Shown: piece by piece, positions 1 to 13,192 of the stretch | How the letters are laid out: the number at the start of each line of letters is the position of its first letter | Position numbering within the stretch: position 1 is the stretch's first letter | Assembly (NCBI GenBank): GCA_021234535.1 | Contig: CM037836.1 | Span: 17,777,111-17,841,110, forward strand | Reading direction: 5' to 3' | Length of the DNA: 64,000 nucleotides | Source: Stichopus chloronotus | Taxonomy: Eukaryota > Echinodermata > Holothuroidea > Aspidochirotida > Stichopodidae | Program-made: the position numbers and the translations under genes | Notes under the pieces: generated by a model | The model's input: the letters and a program-made list of their open reading frames with translations, nothing else | Database searches by the model: none | What the model was told of the DNA's origin: nothing

Positions 1-900
1 GCACTTCTTTTTCCCTAATATAGCTTTAGAGTCCCCTGAAATACAGAGTGATAGAGACAACAAGTTTTTATACTTTTCGTTCTCCTAAAAATTCATGATC
101 AAGATGGGCTGCAGAATCTTCCCAATCATAAACAATATACTTCAGAGTTACACAGAAATATCTACCTAAACATGCTGACAACAGCAACACAAGAAATTTT
201 GTCTATTTTTCCTCCTCTTGAGTCGAAATGAATTCCAATGATTCTATTGGCTAATGGTCAGCAGTTTGGAAACATTTTTCCCGTCAGTACCAAAGCAACA
301 CAAAGTTCTGCAGATCCATTGTAAGCCTTGCATAACTTCTGTGCTAGTGCATTGAATAGTTGTTTGAATACGTAGGCTGCAACATGTCCGTACACAAAAC
401 TTGTAATGTTAGGACTATCGGAACTTTCGCGACTGCTATGATATTCTTTCATTAAGGACTTCCTAAGGTAACTATGAAATAGTTGTTTTGAATTGTTATG
501 GTATTGCACCTCAACTCTCATTCCATGGTCGAATTTTGGCAGATTTGGTGGCCTTGTGACCATAGGGCACCATTGCAAACTTTGAAAGTTTGTCAAACTT
601 TTTGGAGTCAATTGTGAAGCAGCATCTGGTTCACAGGCATTGCTGTAACTTTAAACACAGTAACATTATGGTGAAAGCTTATGTATGTGGGAAGAAGGGA
701 ATGCATACATGTCAGCAGTTGTTTGCTGGAGTACAGACTAGCCTGGGCAGTGACAATTGGGTCTTCATATTTTCTCATTGTTCTTGTTCTTTTAGGAAGG
801 ATTTGGGAATAGATGGTGAGAAGCTATTTGATTGAAGGTAGTCATGTCTGTTTTCATTTTGCATATATAGTACTGTGTTCTAAGAATAGTATAGTGGATA
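1..900. other. Unassigned AT-rich sequence, probable intron or downstream part of the YTHDC2-like gene
   Basis: A 117-codon open frame lies on the minus strand at 258-611. It matches no family I recognise and I see no convincing splice sites around it, so I do not call it a gene. No helicase, ankyrin or YTH motif was found here, although the gene read from the right would be expected to continue through or beyond this point. Confidence 0.4.
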
Positions 901-2294
901 TAGCGCACATTTTGCGTAATTTCATAAATGGCCCATATGGCCCCATTCATTGTAGATCCAACAACCCTGAACAGCAAAAGGTAAAACTACTGTACTGTAG
1001 TTCTGATCTGGCAAAGCCTCTAGATTGTCACATTTATTGGAGGAAAAGAAGCCTTTTACATGATTCAATCAATTGAGGCCCATACACATGGCCCATATGA
1101 CACTAGACCCCAAATCCTAAGAATCTCACGGGTACCACTACCACAATGCTAATGTAATGTCCTTTCACACTGATACATAGACCTGAAGTACAATGCATGA
1201 CTTTGTAAAATAGCATATATAAAACCCATTTAGAACCTTGGACTCCAAAATGATGAACACCCAATAAGACCATTTCCATGGTATCTGAATAACTGTATAC
1301 AATGTAGCATACCACCTGTAGGAGAGGTATTTGCATAATTTCATAAAATGGCCCATGTAGCCCATTTGGGATACTGAACCAAAAAAAATCTTAACACATA
1401 TATCATACCATCATCCTTAATATCATATCACTTCCACAGTCATAAAGTGAAACAAAGCCAAGTTTGTGTCACAACCAGTATTATACAATCTGTTGGGGAA
1501 ATACGAAATAAAATGGCCAACAGTACATGGCCCATTTTGGGCTTTGGAACAAAAATCCTGAACAACTTGAAGGTACTTCTACCATAGTATTAATGTGACA
1601 CAATAGTACTATACAATCTATAGGAGATGTTAGTACTTTGCATGATTTCCTCAAATGGCCCATTTGGGAACTTGGACCCCAAATCCTGAACACCTCCAAG
1701 GTACCACTGCCATAGCAGAATGTGACACCATGTCATTTTTATACAATACAATCCGTGGAATCATGATTTATTGAATGGCTCATTTGGGACCTCTGAGCAA
1801 AAAATCCTGCACATTCTGAATACTGTGCCATAGTAGCCATGTGACACAACTTCATTTTAGTACCATACAAACTGTACGAGGAGAAGCATTTCGCAGAATT
1901 TCATAAAATGACTCATACTGTATGGCCTATTTGGAAACTTGGACCAAAAAATCCTGAATGCCCAAAAAGGTAGCACTAGGTAGCACAAAGGTAGCACCAT
2001 AGTAGTAATGTGACACAACCTCAACTTAGAACCATGCAATATTCAGGAGAAGCCTTTGGCAGTTTGCAAGAGTTGGGACCTTAAGTCCCCCATGATCCAC
2101 ATGTGATCTTTGATGCTCATTTTTCTTTAAAGTTGCTGATAGTCCATTTTCCAAGGATCATTGTCCCCCAAGTTTCATGAAAATCCATCAATCATTGTTT
2201 GAGAGAGAGCAATTTATAGATATTGTGAACAGACAGGTAGACAGTCAGATAGGTAGAAATTATAGACATGTGGACATGCAGAGAAGTGAACAAG

Positions 2295-2325
<31 letters not shown>

Positions 2326-2347
2326 ACAGACAGACAGACAGACAGAC

Positions 2348-2378
<31 letters not shown>

Positions 2379-2510
2379 TCTAGACAGAGCTAGACAGAGC
2401 ACAGAGCTAGACAGAGCTAGACAGAGCTAGACAGATCTAGACAGAGTGATAGAAAGCTTTTTAGCATTGCAAAAGCTCACACCAATTACCTAGTGTGAGC
2501 TAATAAAATG
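900..2510 (+). mobile_element. Helentron/HINE-like element, family 2: tandem core, microsatellite, terminal hairpin
   Basis: From about 905 to 2060 runs a degenerate tandem array of roughly seven units of about 130-170 bp. The units share words such as AATTTCATAAAATGGCCCAT, TTGGACCCCAAATCCTGAAC and CATACAATCTGTAGGAGAAG. A unique tail (2060-2270) leads into a GCAG/GACA/CTAGACAGAG microsatellite (2295-2450). A perfect 9-bp stem hairpin follows (AGCTCACAC at 2474-2482, GTGTGAGCT at 2493-2501, 10-nt loop). Tandem core, microsatellite and 3' hairpin is the plan described for Helentron-associated elements (HINEs) and the pearl/CvA elements of molluscs. I found no protein of its own and no clear 5' terminal counterpart, so the left edge is approximate. 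Assignment to Helentrons is inference from structure. Confidence 0.6.
2295..2450. repeat. Compound microsatellite (GCAG)n (GACA)n (CTAGACAGAG)n
   Basis: Uninterrupted GGCA/GCAG tetramers pass into GACA tetramers and then into an imperfect 10-bp CTAGACAGAG repeat. It sits between the tandem core and the terminal hairpin of the surrounding Helentron-like element. Confidence 0.9.
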
Positions 2511-5500
2511 TAGCAGAACAATGCAACAGTATTGTACAGTGTAACAGAATCAAAGAATGTACGCATACAGTGTAAAATTCATGCCTTTACTAAGAAGCTG
2601 ATGCAGTGTTTATAGAATGAAATGGTCGAATACAATACTGAAAAGATGTACTGAATGCAGTACTTGCATCTTAGAGGGTGTATGACATTTACAGCACTTC
2701 ACATGGTATGATTGAAATTAAAGTGCCACAAATGCCTTCAATTCACTAGCAGAAGAATTATGTAACCTTTAATGATTAGTATTGAAGCCATGAATGTCAG
2801 TTAGTAGTTACTTCAAATTTACAATACCGTCCTGCAGTGTTTAATGAAATGAAGTACAAAGTGCTAACATGAAAATTTAATTGGGTTTGTGAACTGACAC
2901 TGAACAATCATTTTGACTTCTCATAGACTCCTTGGATGTGTCCATAGAAAATAAACCTTAAAAGGAGACTTTCAAGTCTAATGACAGTAATTCCTTTGCA
3001 TTTTCAACCTTCAGTCTTGTAAGAAAAACTGTATACATGCAGCCATTCTAATGACTTCCATCACAAGGAAAAAGAACAGCCTGGGACAACTTCAAGCCTT
3101 CCCATCATTGCCTGAAAAAAAGAGCAGCTTGACTATACCTCTGACAAATTATGCCGGCTAGCTCCCCCAGACCCATAAGGGTGTCAAATAATTAAGATGT
3201 AGGTCATTTTATGCAACCTCTGTGTGACAATTGGCACCTTAAATCCTCATGATATCAAATTGCTAATAAGTGCAAGAGGCATCTAAGTGGGTAAGGAAAA
3301 CAAATACTATACAGCCTAGTTACTATATTCAGGGTGATCCTGGAGGACTTAATTTTCACAAATACCACAAACACATACAGAACATCTGCAACAAACACTA
3401 CACCACGAAGAACGATGATACCAAAATGAAGTTTATGAAGAAACAGCCACTTTGCAAGTTCAGAGAGTTGGTGGTACACCTGTCGCAAACTCATCATGAT
3501 ACAAGTTTTGACAAGGGATGGTATACTTTAGTGGATAAGTTTAGTCGCTTGTCTACAGTAGATGGACGAGCTAATACTGCACCTGTTTCAAACTGCTTTC
3601 TCAATTTTCGACAAATGTAAGTTTGATGCCTGTTAAACAAGTGAGGTCATGATGTGTCTAGACAAACACGACCCTGGAAATTTAATTTTCTGACACTTGA
3701 TACATTACATCCATTATTCACCCTGCTTAAGATCTGCCACATGCTGGCTCGTCAAAACATTTAAAGATATGTGTATTCCAAAGGCAATTGTGTATAAAAT
3801 ACTTATTTCAAAAGTGAAAAATTAACATGTCAGGTTAATTGACTTCACAAAACCATGCACTTAACTATACGTAAAAAGTAGCTTAAAATCAACCCAAAAA
3901 TGGGCAATAAAAATTAAGGGGTTTTTCTCAGTATTACTTTTGACTGAGATTCTGTAGAAATGCTCTTGAAATAATAAAATATACCAGATAAGTTTCTACT
4001 TGTGTGGCCAGCAGAATTGCAATAACAGATAGAAAGAAAAAATGAAAAAAAAAAAATCCCAATATGAAAACAATTTCTACATAAAGGCAAGTGGGCCTTA
4101 TGTTTTGATTCCAATTTTATCTTTATAAATTATGCAAACAGATGTTTATTGAGAGACAAAAAAGGAGGGTTATGATTTTTATTTGTCAATTTATTAAGAT
4201 CATATGAATTCTTCACTTTTTTCTGGGAAGAGTCTCAGGATTCAGTTTTCATTTCATCAAAAAAAGTCAGATAGCATTTACAATGATTCTTTTGTGCAAA
4301 CTTGAAAAGTGTCACAATCCTTACTTGTATAGATATTCCAGCAACGTTTGATGACTTAAACAGATTGATTTCCAAAGGTATGTAACAAGCACTTCACAAA
4401 ATGCAAGAGCCTTTCTATCAAGCAGAGAATGAAGCTCAGTCAAAGATGTGCTTGCAAAAAAATTCACAAAGTGACAGTCTGACCTCACTTAGCTTTGCAA
4501 TTGAATTACTGTTTACCGAATTACTTTTTTTTTCTTGCACTCATCACCAAAGAGAAATTTAAGCATACAATTGATCTGAGTTATGAGTGTGGTGTCTTAC
4601 AGTAGTAACGATACAGAGAGATCTGTTTCTACTTTTATATTTCACCTGTTATGAAAGCAGCAATCAGTTTGGGTCATATGAATCACTCTCTTCTTTCATC
4701 AAAATCAGCACTTACTATTTGCTTGTCTTTTTACCATGGAATGTCTCTACAATTCTTTCCCACCATAGACAGTCCTAACTGAATTACAATTTGGACCGTA
4801 ACTGTACTGGTATTCTGTATTCTGTGGCAAAGTTTTTGATGGGCAGCTATATATGTATCTTATAACAATCACTTGTTGCAGAAAATTTTGATAATTATCA
4901 AATGTCAGATATCCTGCAGAATAACTCTTCCAGCAAACCATGAGCCTGTCATTCAAAACTAGCCTATAGGCATAACAACAAAACACTGGGAATAACTTAA
5001 AATTTGTACCTAAGTAATTTCTGTAGTGCACGGTGTATGTATAAGTGGTGTGCCTAACCGGTAATTTCCATAATACAGACTGCATTGTGATGAGTTATAT
5101 TCTGCTGGGAAAAAATTACAAACAAACACCTAATATTTAACTTTATGAGTTACATGCCATGGGCAATCTTCAATCTACAGGGCACAAACTCCCCTCCCAA
5201 GGTGTGACACAACAAATACCAAAGCAATGCACAATGATGGTCATCTGGGCTAGTATGCATGCATGGGCCTGAGTTCATATTTGGACCATGGCCGGTTGAT
5301 TACATTGTAGTCAGTTCAGGAAACTTTCCCAACCATCATAGCCATAGAAGTGGGAAAATCAGGAGGAAGACGCCAAGTGAACCATGAAATCACAGGCTTG
5401 ACCATTGTATGGGTAAGACAGGAATGGAGTATGTGCAATTTCATCACTTTGTCCATCCTCTGTATGTTGTTCAAACTGGTAATATGCATGCCAAAGTGCT

Positions 5501-7018
5501 TTGTCGACCAAATACTATAAACTACTGTATATCTTTACGGTAGTTTCAAATTTATGCAACTTTGAAGGAATTGGTACACAAGAGAAAGCAAATTAGGTGG
5601 CCAATTAATTCAAATTTCAAAGTTGAATGTGTGACAATAGACATCATATTGAACTTTTTTTGCCATACCAGCTTCACGTGATACACACGTAAACACTAAA
5701 TCAGTTTTCTTCATTACATCTTTGCCTACAAGGTGAGGACACATCAGATTTCAAACTGTGAGTTTGTCAAAAAGATCGTCTCTGACAGTCTCATTGTGCC
5801 TAGGGTCTACTTTTTCACCTTCTCAATTTCTCTTTAGAGATGTTTTGTCTTTTGTCACAGTTTGTCTTTTTTCCCAAAATATTAACAAGGAAGTGTAAAT
5901 TTTAGCATAAAGGATGAACATGTAAACCAGCCAACACACAGTTGACAGGGTCCTACTGTACAGTATAATAAAGAAAATTAAAATGACAGATTCTGACAGA
6001 GAACAAAAGTTGGTTTAATGAACACACAGGAATGTAATTTTGTCACTTCAGTCTCAGCCATTTATACTGTGCATGTGAGATATCCACACACCACAAGATA
6101 AAGTCAATTCCCTTTTGTCAAACTGAGCCCACTGGCTTTCAAAATTTTGACATTTTGAAATTTTGACAATTTCTGACATTGTATGTAAATCCGGTCTTCA
6201 GGTGTGGCGCAAGAGAGAGAGAAAAAAAATCAGCACTTGCTGATGTTTCCTATATATCCCTAACAGGAAATATACAGTTTTAAGGAAGATTATCCAGCTA
6301 ACCAAAGTTTTCTTTATTAACAATAAAAACACAAAATGATGATGGATAAATTAGGTCACAAGATGACTGATAGAGGGACATGAAGACGAAACGTCATCGG
6401 GGAGTTGCTTACATGCAGGTAAGCATACATAGAGGAAAATCAGCAATATAGGTTTCACCAATATGAAACAAAGACTTTCTTTTGGATAAATCAATTTATT
6501 TTTAAAAGCACAAACAAAGAATCCTTTGATTCTGTAATTATAGGAATTGTTAGCACAAAGGTGTAACACTCTTGAAAGAAATACATAAAGATATTACTAC
6601 ACTGTATGTATAGAAGAGATAAATTGTTAGAGGATAAATGTTGATGAGATCAAATTTAAACAACATTTAAATTATGCAACCATGATATTTTGTTGCTTTT
6701 CATCACATGTGTTTTCACTAGTTTACATGTGACTTACTGACAGCTGGGACTGCTTTAGAATTCAAGCACACTTTGTGCAATAAAGAGATACAGCCTGCAT
6801 TATCAATTTTTTATGGCTGAAACTTTCTGGAACAAAGGGAAAAAAGTTAATATTTCATTAGAGTGAAAAGCTAAAATACCTGGGTGAAAATTTCAACACC
6901 TTCTTGAGAATAAAGAGTAGCTGACTTAGTAGAGTGAAACAGCATGAGAGGCTTAATGGATATTTTTCACACCCTATGGCAGATCTCCGTTAACATTACG
7001 GATAACCTTCCTACCTAC
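2511..7018. other. Intron-like AT-rich, CpG-poor sequence without a recognised gene
   Basis: I see no supported coding region apart from a weak plus-strand exon candidate at 3333-3616, listed separately. Ordinary poly-A/T tracts occur, along with one copy of the 12-bp palindrome TACTGTACAGTA (5954-5965). The 112-codon minus-strand frame at 4747-5085 has no recognisable motif or splice context. Confidence 0.5.
3333..3616 (+). other. Weak candidate exon on the opposite strand, unknown product
   Basis: A 94-codon open stretch lies between an acceptor-like CTATATTCAG (ending 3332) and a donor-like GTAAGTTT (starting 3617). The deduced peptide is hydrophilic, rich in Lys, His and Asn, and carries no motif I recognise. 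Being on the plus strand inside a minus-strand gene, it could be a nested gene, a decayed mobile-element frame or chance. RNA evidence would settle it. Confidence 0.2.
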
Positions 7019-7216
7019 ATCTTGGACAAAATTGTTGGGACACTTTGCTGTACGTTGCAATTATAATACCAAATTTCAGTTGAGAGGATAACATGAAACC
7101 CCGCACCCCTTTCCAGTGTTGCACTTTATGAGTGAATGTACACTATGAACAGTAATTCTATAGCCAACATTGACAGAGGGTTGGAGTGGGGTGTCCCAAG
7201 GTATTTTGTCCAAGAT
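7019..7216. mobile_element. MITE with about 24-bp imperfect terminal inverted repeats (family also at 26555)
   Basis: The left end ATCTTGGACAAAAT-TGTTGGGACA (7019-7041) is mirrored by TGTCCCAAGGTATTTTGTCC...AAGAT at 7192-7216. Inside, AACCCCGCACCCC and GGAGTGGGGTGTCCC form a second, inner inverted pair. A related copy lies at 26555-26697. No coding capacity and no clear target duplication were seen, so the superfamily is not assigned. Confidence 0.6.
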
Positions 7217-9600
7217 TGGGGGGGCTGAAATATTCAGTCAAATATTTCCAAGTAATTCACACTAAAATATGGTAACCATTCCTCCCATTGTGTTTCTTTT
7301 AGAATATCAATTGACATGACAAACTTTCGTGATGGTTTCTTTTCAGCACAGTAGAATGTCAATTGACTTGTCAAACATTTGTAACTGGCTGACATGTGTG
7401 CATAAGCATAGTTTAACTCATTCATGTCTATTTCAAGTTGTCAGTCACACTGAATACATTCTGACAACATTCGTTTTTCCTAGTGAGAATTCATGTGATA
7501 AATTTCATTACAAAATTTCAGAAAGAAGACATTGAGACACATCACTGTGTGAATTTACAGAGATGTTACAAGTGTATGGGTTTTGAGCACACTTCAAAGA
7601 TCAAGTACTTGACAGAGGTAGCGCGCTTGAAAGGCACTTTCATCAGCTATCAACAATTGAATATTGCCTTCAGTGGTGTTTTCTTACACCATTTGCCATC
7701 ACTTTGCTGATGGTTGACAAATTATACTGCAGTTTTGTGAACCCTTGTCAATATTCTCTATGAGGGGTTTAAGGAGTGCAGGCCGCTTCCTGATTACAAT
7801 ATGTCAGCCAATAAAAGAAATGACCAACATCCATCCTGAAATTCCTGAACTGGCCTTGTGAAAAAAAGTTGACAACAGGTTACTGCTATGCATTTCAAAT
7901 GGAGCAAGAAATCATCTACAAGTGATGACACCATTTCAAACATGAAGCATCAACTAAATATCTGTTCCCTTCCCTCAAATCCCTTCACCAGCAATTGCTG
8001 TTCTGTACATGCACTTTGCAGGTGGCCATTGATCCCTTGAAAATCTTTTGTGAAGATGCTTCTTATTGTTCTAAATATGTATTGTATTATTCATTACAAT
8101 AATATTATGCAGGCACAATATAGTTAAAGTGGATAACTGAAGTTGAGCCTTTATTGTGCCTGCAAATTTGTGATGATACATTAACGATGAAGTAGCACAG
8201 GAGATATAATTAAATGAAGACGGGGTGGAAAGAGGGAAAGAACTCAGTGTTGATAGAGGGAATATAAACATGCCCTTAGAATAAGGCTTATTGTCTGCTA
8301 TGAATTAGCAAATGCTTTCATTTTGATAAAATAAATTCAAGCTGTTTTGGAGATTTTTCACTTTCAATTGACTTCAGTTATGCACAATCAACCTCTACCA
8401 CTCATCATAATGTTCACTTGAAGGGAAATTTAGAAAAGTTATGTCTTGATCCCACTGCAATAGCACCGCCTAACTCTTTTCTGTCACATTTCAGCTTACT
8501 TTTTTGTTCCACACAAAACACACAATGGAAGAAAGAATTTGCTATTATTTGAGAGAGGGGTTGAGATCCAAAAGTACCATATATACGACAGGACGTAAAG
8601 TGATGTGCATTCCCTAATGGGATTCCTTATTGATGGCAGTTGTGGTTGACATTGTTTTATAATAAGGACCAATGGCAATTGAACTTTCATAAAATGAGAC
8701 AATAAATCCTCCCCTCTACCCACCATTGCCATGGTAACCACAAATTCACCTGCGACATTATGGAAGTGAAGGAAACAGCACTTTTGGAGGTCCTGAACAT
8801 TTTATTTAATTCCTTCAGAATTACCAGGAGAAAAATGAATTCCAAATGACATTAAGAGTACATGAGTATAACAGCTCTTCTCAGAAATGCAGTTAAAACA
8901 TTCAAAAAATGAACATGGCCTCACAGCATCAAATTGGATTGAAAGAAAAAATTGCCTGCAGCAGGACAGAAATATGACGGGACAGAAGTTTGTCCACAGT
9001 TGCTGAGTGGACTGATTGGATCACGTGATTTTGAATTTGAATAAAAATGTTATTCTTCATCAAGCTGATCAACTAACTCCGAGGTTATAACAGATTGACG
9101 CTTACTGGTTAAATATGTAATATTTAGATCAGGATCAGATCGATTGTAAACTACCAAGCAATATAAAATCAACTGTATGAACAATATAATGGTGAACTAT
9201 GCCCACACAATTTCAATGGAAAATGGTTAATGTTCATTGGTTTGGGCTACTGTATCAAGGACAGCTGAAGCTGCCCATGTTTATACTATGACTACAACCG
9301 GTATGTATCCAATCCACTGTGTCCTATGGCCCAGAAACACCATGTTCTTTTGCTGTAAACAATAGCAAACTGTGGCTATTGTGGAGGAGGCCGGGGTGGG
9401 GATGGGGCTCATTAGCCCCAAAGAAATTTTCAGGGCGAAGAATAGCCCCTACATTGCCAAAGTGATGCCACACAAAGAGCAGTGGTACCTGTATGTGAAG
9501 TGGTTTTTACCTTGTACATATTTGGGAAGTTATCCAGGAATTAGGCCAATAGTACATCATGTACACCAAGATTCAATTTGTCTCATGGGGGTCAAGAGGA
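7217..9600. other. Intron-like sequence without a recognised gene
   Basis: Low-CpG AT-rich sequence. The short open frames of 60-80 codons on both strands carry no recognisable domain. A small perfect inverted repeat (GGGGCT-CATT-AGCCCC, near 9404) is the only structure noted. Confidence 0.45.
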
Positions 9601-10175
9601 AATCTGGGGGTATATGATCCAACATGACATCCATGGACATCACTGTTGATAGAAAGCAACCATAGTTGGTATGGTAGAATGAAATGACTGTATGAAAAAT
9701 AATACATCCTCTCACTTCATTGGCTGTCCCATCACACAAGAAATTCCTCCCTGTCGCAAAAGGAGTTCCGTCCCCTCGCAGGGAGAATTCCATCTTGTGG
9801 TGGAATTTTCCATTGCTTTTTGAAACTGAATGAGTTAAACAGAGGCGAATGAGTTTATGTAGTTCAACTCATTAACTACTGATAGATCACATCAATTATT
9901 TCTAATCCTACCATCCTCTATGCAGATAAGTGCAAAGCCTTGATCCTAAAATGAGCAGGGGACGAAATTCTGTACCACAAAAGTCGCAATTAATTGTCAA
10001 AATTTGGGGGAAAATGATCCAACATGACATCCATAGTGTCATCACTGTTGATAGGGATCAAACATAATTGGTGTATTAAAATGAAATCAAATGATACATC
10101 CTTCCACTTCACTATCTGTTCCATCTCACTAGAAGTTTTGTCCCATCACAAATTCATCTTGCTGACTGTTTGAAG
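9601..10175 (+). repeat. Two direct copies of a segment of about 170-190 bp, about 400 bp apart
   Basis: The segment from 9601 to about 9780 recurs, diverged, at about 10001-10165. Shared words in the same order include ATGATCCAACATGACATCCAT, CATCACTGTTGATAG and ATACATCCT...CACTTCA, and both copies end near a TCCCATCACA-type word. This looks like two related insertions or a local duplication. No terminal inverted repeats were found. Confidence 0.6.
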
Positions 10176-10368
10176 TCTCTGATGGATGGCAGAGAACCTG
10201 ATGTCGACAGTGAAATAATAAATTAGTAAGACTGCATACAACATTGCACCAGCATCAGCAAGTGAGGTTAAATCCAAAAACTTGGAATCGTATCTGTGGT
10301 ACATTTGTCACGTAACTTAATAGCATCGATGGTGGTTAAAGAAACACCATACTGTAGGTACTTTAAAC

Positions 10369-10730
10369 CTGCGGTGGGGAACCTCCGGCCCGCAGGCCGG
10401 ATCCAGCCCGCAAGCCAAATTCATGCGGCCCGCGAGGCGAGCTACAGAATACAATTTTTAATTTCAAAACAACAGAAATATAACGTAATGGCCACCTGTC
10501 CGTTCCAAAGTGAGGAAAAATAGCATTTTGAGAGGGTTTCGAATGGGTCCAAATAGAGTCGTAGAGGCCATTTCCTGCCATCTGAGGGGGTCTGTGAAAC
10601 AAAAATTTTCTAGGTACGCTCCACGCAAACCCATGGTGGCGCTCCACTTAGATTGTCTCCTTATACGGCCCGCGAGCAATGCTGTGATCACCGAAGTGGC
10701 CCTTACTGGGGAAAAGGTTCCCCACCCCTG
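10369..10730. mobile_element. hAT-type MITE with 15-bp TIRs and perfect 8-bp target site duplication
   Basis: Terminal inverted repeats CTGCGGTGGGGAACC (10369-10383) and GGTTCCCCACCCCTG (10716-10730) match at 13 of 15 positions. They are flanked by identical 8-bp direct repeats CTTTAAAC at 10361-10368 and 10731-10738. An 8-bp duplication and CAGGGGTGGGGAACC-like ends are hallmarks of the hAT superfamily. Internal CGGCCCGC-type GC-rich words near both ends are also typical. At 362 bp with no transposase frame it must be mobilised in trans. It retains CpGs that the surrounding intron has lost, suggesting a fairly recent insertion. Confidence 0.9.
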
Positions 10731-10830
10731 CTTTAAACCATTCTGTTCATGCATGCAACAAATGCTTGTTTACAGATAGCTCACAGACATCTGAGAATAA
10801 ACAAAATTTTACTATTTGGTTATTCATAAA

Positions 10831-13108
10831 AACTAGAAAGCCAAAAGGCTTAGTGATTCCTTGCCTCATGATATATATTGTAACAAACATGAATCGCCCA
10901 CATGACAAGCATGAGATCCCACACAGTTATCCTACTTGAGATACCATCTTAGTAAGGTCAAAACCTTTTGAAATCTCATGACCCAAAATGACCTTTCACC
11001 TCCACTTAAAACAATAGGTATCACCTACCCTATATGGCCATCAACATGCTAAATATGAACAATTCACAAACTAAGTATAAGATCCCTCTTATTTATCACC
11101 CTTAAAATATCATGCATACAAGGTTTTGACCTTTTGTCACCCCAAATAACCTTTGACCTACACAAACATGAGAAAACTCCCAAACGGATATGATGCTGCA
11201 GGGGAACAAATTATATTTTGTCGTGTCTAATAACTTGATAAAAAGGTAAACATGTTTATTTAATCAAAATTATAGCACTTTATTTTGTCGAGTTACAGCT
11301 ATTGGTGGCAGCTCTTTCATATTTGATTTTTTGGCATGATGCCCTTCCCAATGGCTATGAGGTCCTTGAAAATTAGTAAAAACTGATATTCCTATTAAAC
11401 AAGAATCTAGCATGACTTGCAATTTTGCCTTTAGTCTACTTAAAGACACAACACACAGTACAAGTTTCCCTGGTTTGATACACAGTAGTCATTTGTTTAA
11501 AGCTTACCTGAACTACTGTAAAGTGAAATAGGGCGTTTAGAATACATCAACATGGCATACAAAGAAATTCGCCTTAACCATTGTTAAACCATTCAGTCTC
11601 ATCAATAAATATCTGTCAAAGCTTCATCTCCTCAAAACATTATGCATGTGATGAGTAACGGATGCATCATTTGAATTTTAAAAAGTTTGGTTGAACAAAT
11701 TATTGTTGAGCAACAAATAGCTAAATTTCTGATCTGTGAGAATCTTATTCCTTGAAAATAAGGCTACTGTAATTCGTTATTTTGAATAATCTATCATTCT
11801 ATGTCCACAAATAATGGTTTTAAAAATATGGTTGTTTTCTGTAAAACAAACGCCCTATTTACCTTTTAGGGCTAAACAGAGACACTGTTTATACAGTAAA
11901 TGGTTAAGTCCATTGAGCACCTGGCTCAACAGACTGTATGATTTATTCTGGACATTGTGGTTTCTACTAGCAGTCAACTGTGATAAATTATGTCAGATAA
12001 CAGTGACCAATTTGAACAGAGGAGGGTCAGTTACAATTTGATTCATTCAATTAAGCAATCACAGTTCATGCACGCTCAAGGGTATTTGATCCAAATGATC
12101 AGTAATTTAGTTCTTTTTATAAAGCTAATAACCCATGGTATATTTAATCAATTCCAATTTACAATTCATGCATGCTCACATGTCCTTATGAGGATAGTAG
12201 CATAAGGTTTGCAAAATAGTAATCTTTGATACCAAATTTAATGTTGTCTTCATCTTTTCTTTATGGTTATCGAAGAGACTATGTTGGTATGTCCTAAAAT
12301 AAGTTCTCAAATCAACAAGAGGATTCTACATTACAAGTATAAAATTCACTAGAAGGACCGTTCTTTAAATATTGTAGATTCAAGTTTTTCACATTTTGAC
12401 CTCCCATGACCCCAAATGACCTTTCACCTCTGCCAAAAAAAACAAGGATCATCTACTCGATATGGGCAATCCACACGCTAACTATGAGATCTCCCACATT
12501 TACCGTTCTGGAGATATCGTGTTTACAAGCAATTTTCAAGGTATTTACCTTTTGACTTCTGGTGACCCTTGTACTCAATAAGATACACCTACCCACTTCA
12601 TATGACATCTGCTCAAGCTTCTCTTCTTGAGATATCGTGTTTACATGGTTTTCACAATTTGACCCCTGTTGACCCCAAATGACCTTTGACCTCCACTGAA
12701 AACGATAGGGTTCCTTTACTCAACATGGTGCAACTACATACTAAACATGAGATTTCTACAAGCTTCCTTTCTTGAGATATCGTGTTTACAAGGTTTTCAC
12801 AATTTGACCCCTGTTGACCCCAAATGACCTTTGACCTCCACCAAAAACAATAGGGATCATCTACTCAATAAGGGCAACCTTCATGTCAAGTATGAGATCA
12901 CTCAGAATTACTCTTCTGGAGATATCGTGTTTACAAGCAATTTTCAAGGTATTTACCTTTTGACCTCTAGTGACCCCAAATGACCTTTGACCTCCACTAA
13001 AAACAATAGGGATCATCTACTCAATATGGGCAATCTACATGTCAAATATGAGATCACTCAGAATTACGCTTCTTGAGATATCGTGTTTACAAGCAGGCGT
13101 CACACACG

Positions 13109-13142
<34 letters not shown>

Positions 13143-13192
13143 TGACATCACCATCGCATAGATTCCTCTGCCTTCGGCAAGGAATCAAAAAT
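10831..13192 (+). mobile_element. Helentron/HINE-like element, family 1, copy A (long, diverged core)
   Basis: The 5' end carries AGAAAGCCAAAAGGCTTAGTG with GATTCCTTGCC at 10855-10865. The 3' end carries its reverse complement GGCAAGGAATC (13176-13186), which is one arm of a terminal hairpin (13161-13186). Between them lies a tandem core with a period near 145 bp. Its units contain TGACCCCAAATGACCTTTGACC, GATATCGTGTTTACAAG and ACAATAGGGATCATCTACTC-type words. The left part of the core is heavily decayed, the right part clear. A CATA/CA microsatellite (13105-13142) precedes the 3' hairpin. Asymmetric subterminal inverted repeats, tandem core, microsatellite and 3' hairpin fit non-autonomous Helentrons. 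There is no coding capacity. Perfect DR1 words occur at 12680-12692, 12825-12837 and 12981-12993. Confidence 0.75.
13105..13142. repeat. (CATA)n(CA)n microsatellite
   Basis: CATACATACATA passes into CACACACA just before the conserved 3' tail of Helentron-like copy A. The same kind of tract holds the equivalent position in copy B. Confidence 0.9.

Noticed and set aside
2177..2402. Frames rich in RQTD or CLSVCLSV repeats
   Set aside because: Translations of the GACA/GCAG microsatellite.
7483..7710. Cys/His-containing frame (NLQRCYKCMGFEHTSK) as a retroviral-type zinc knuckle
   Set aside because: A CX2C is present but the CX4HX4C spacing is not, and no gag or pol sequence lies nearby.
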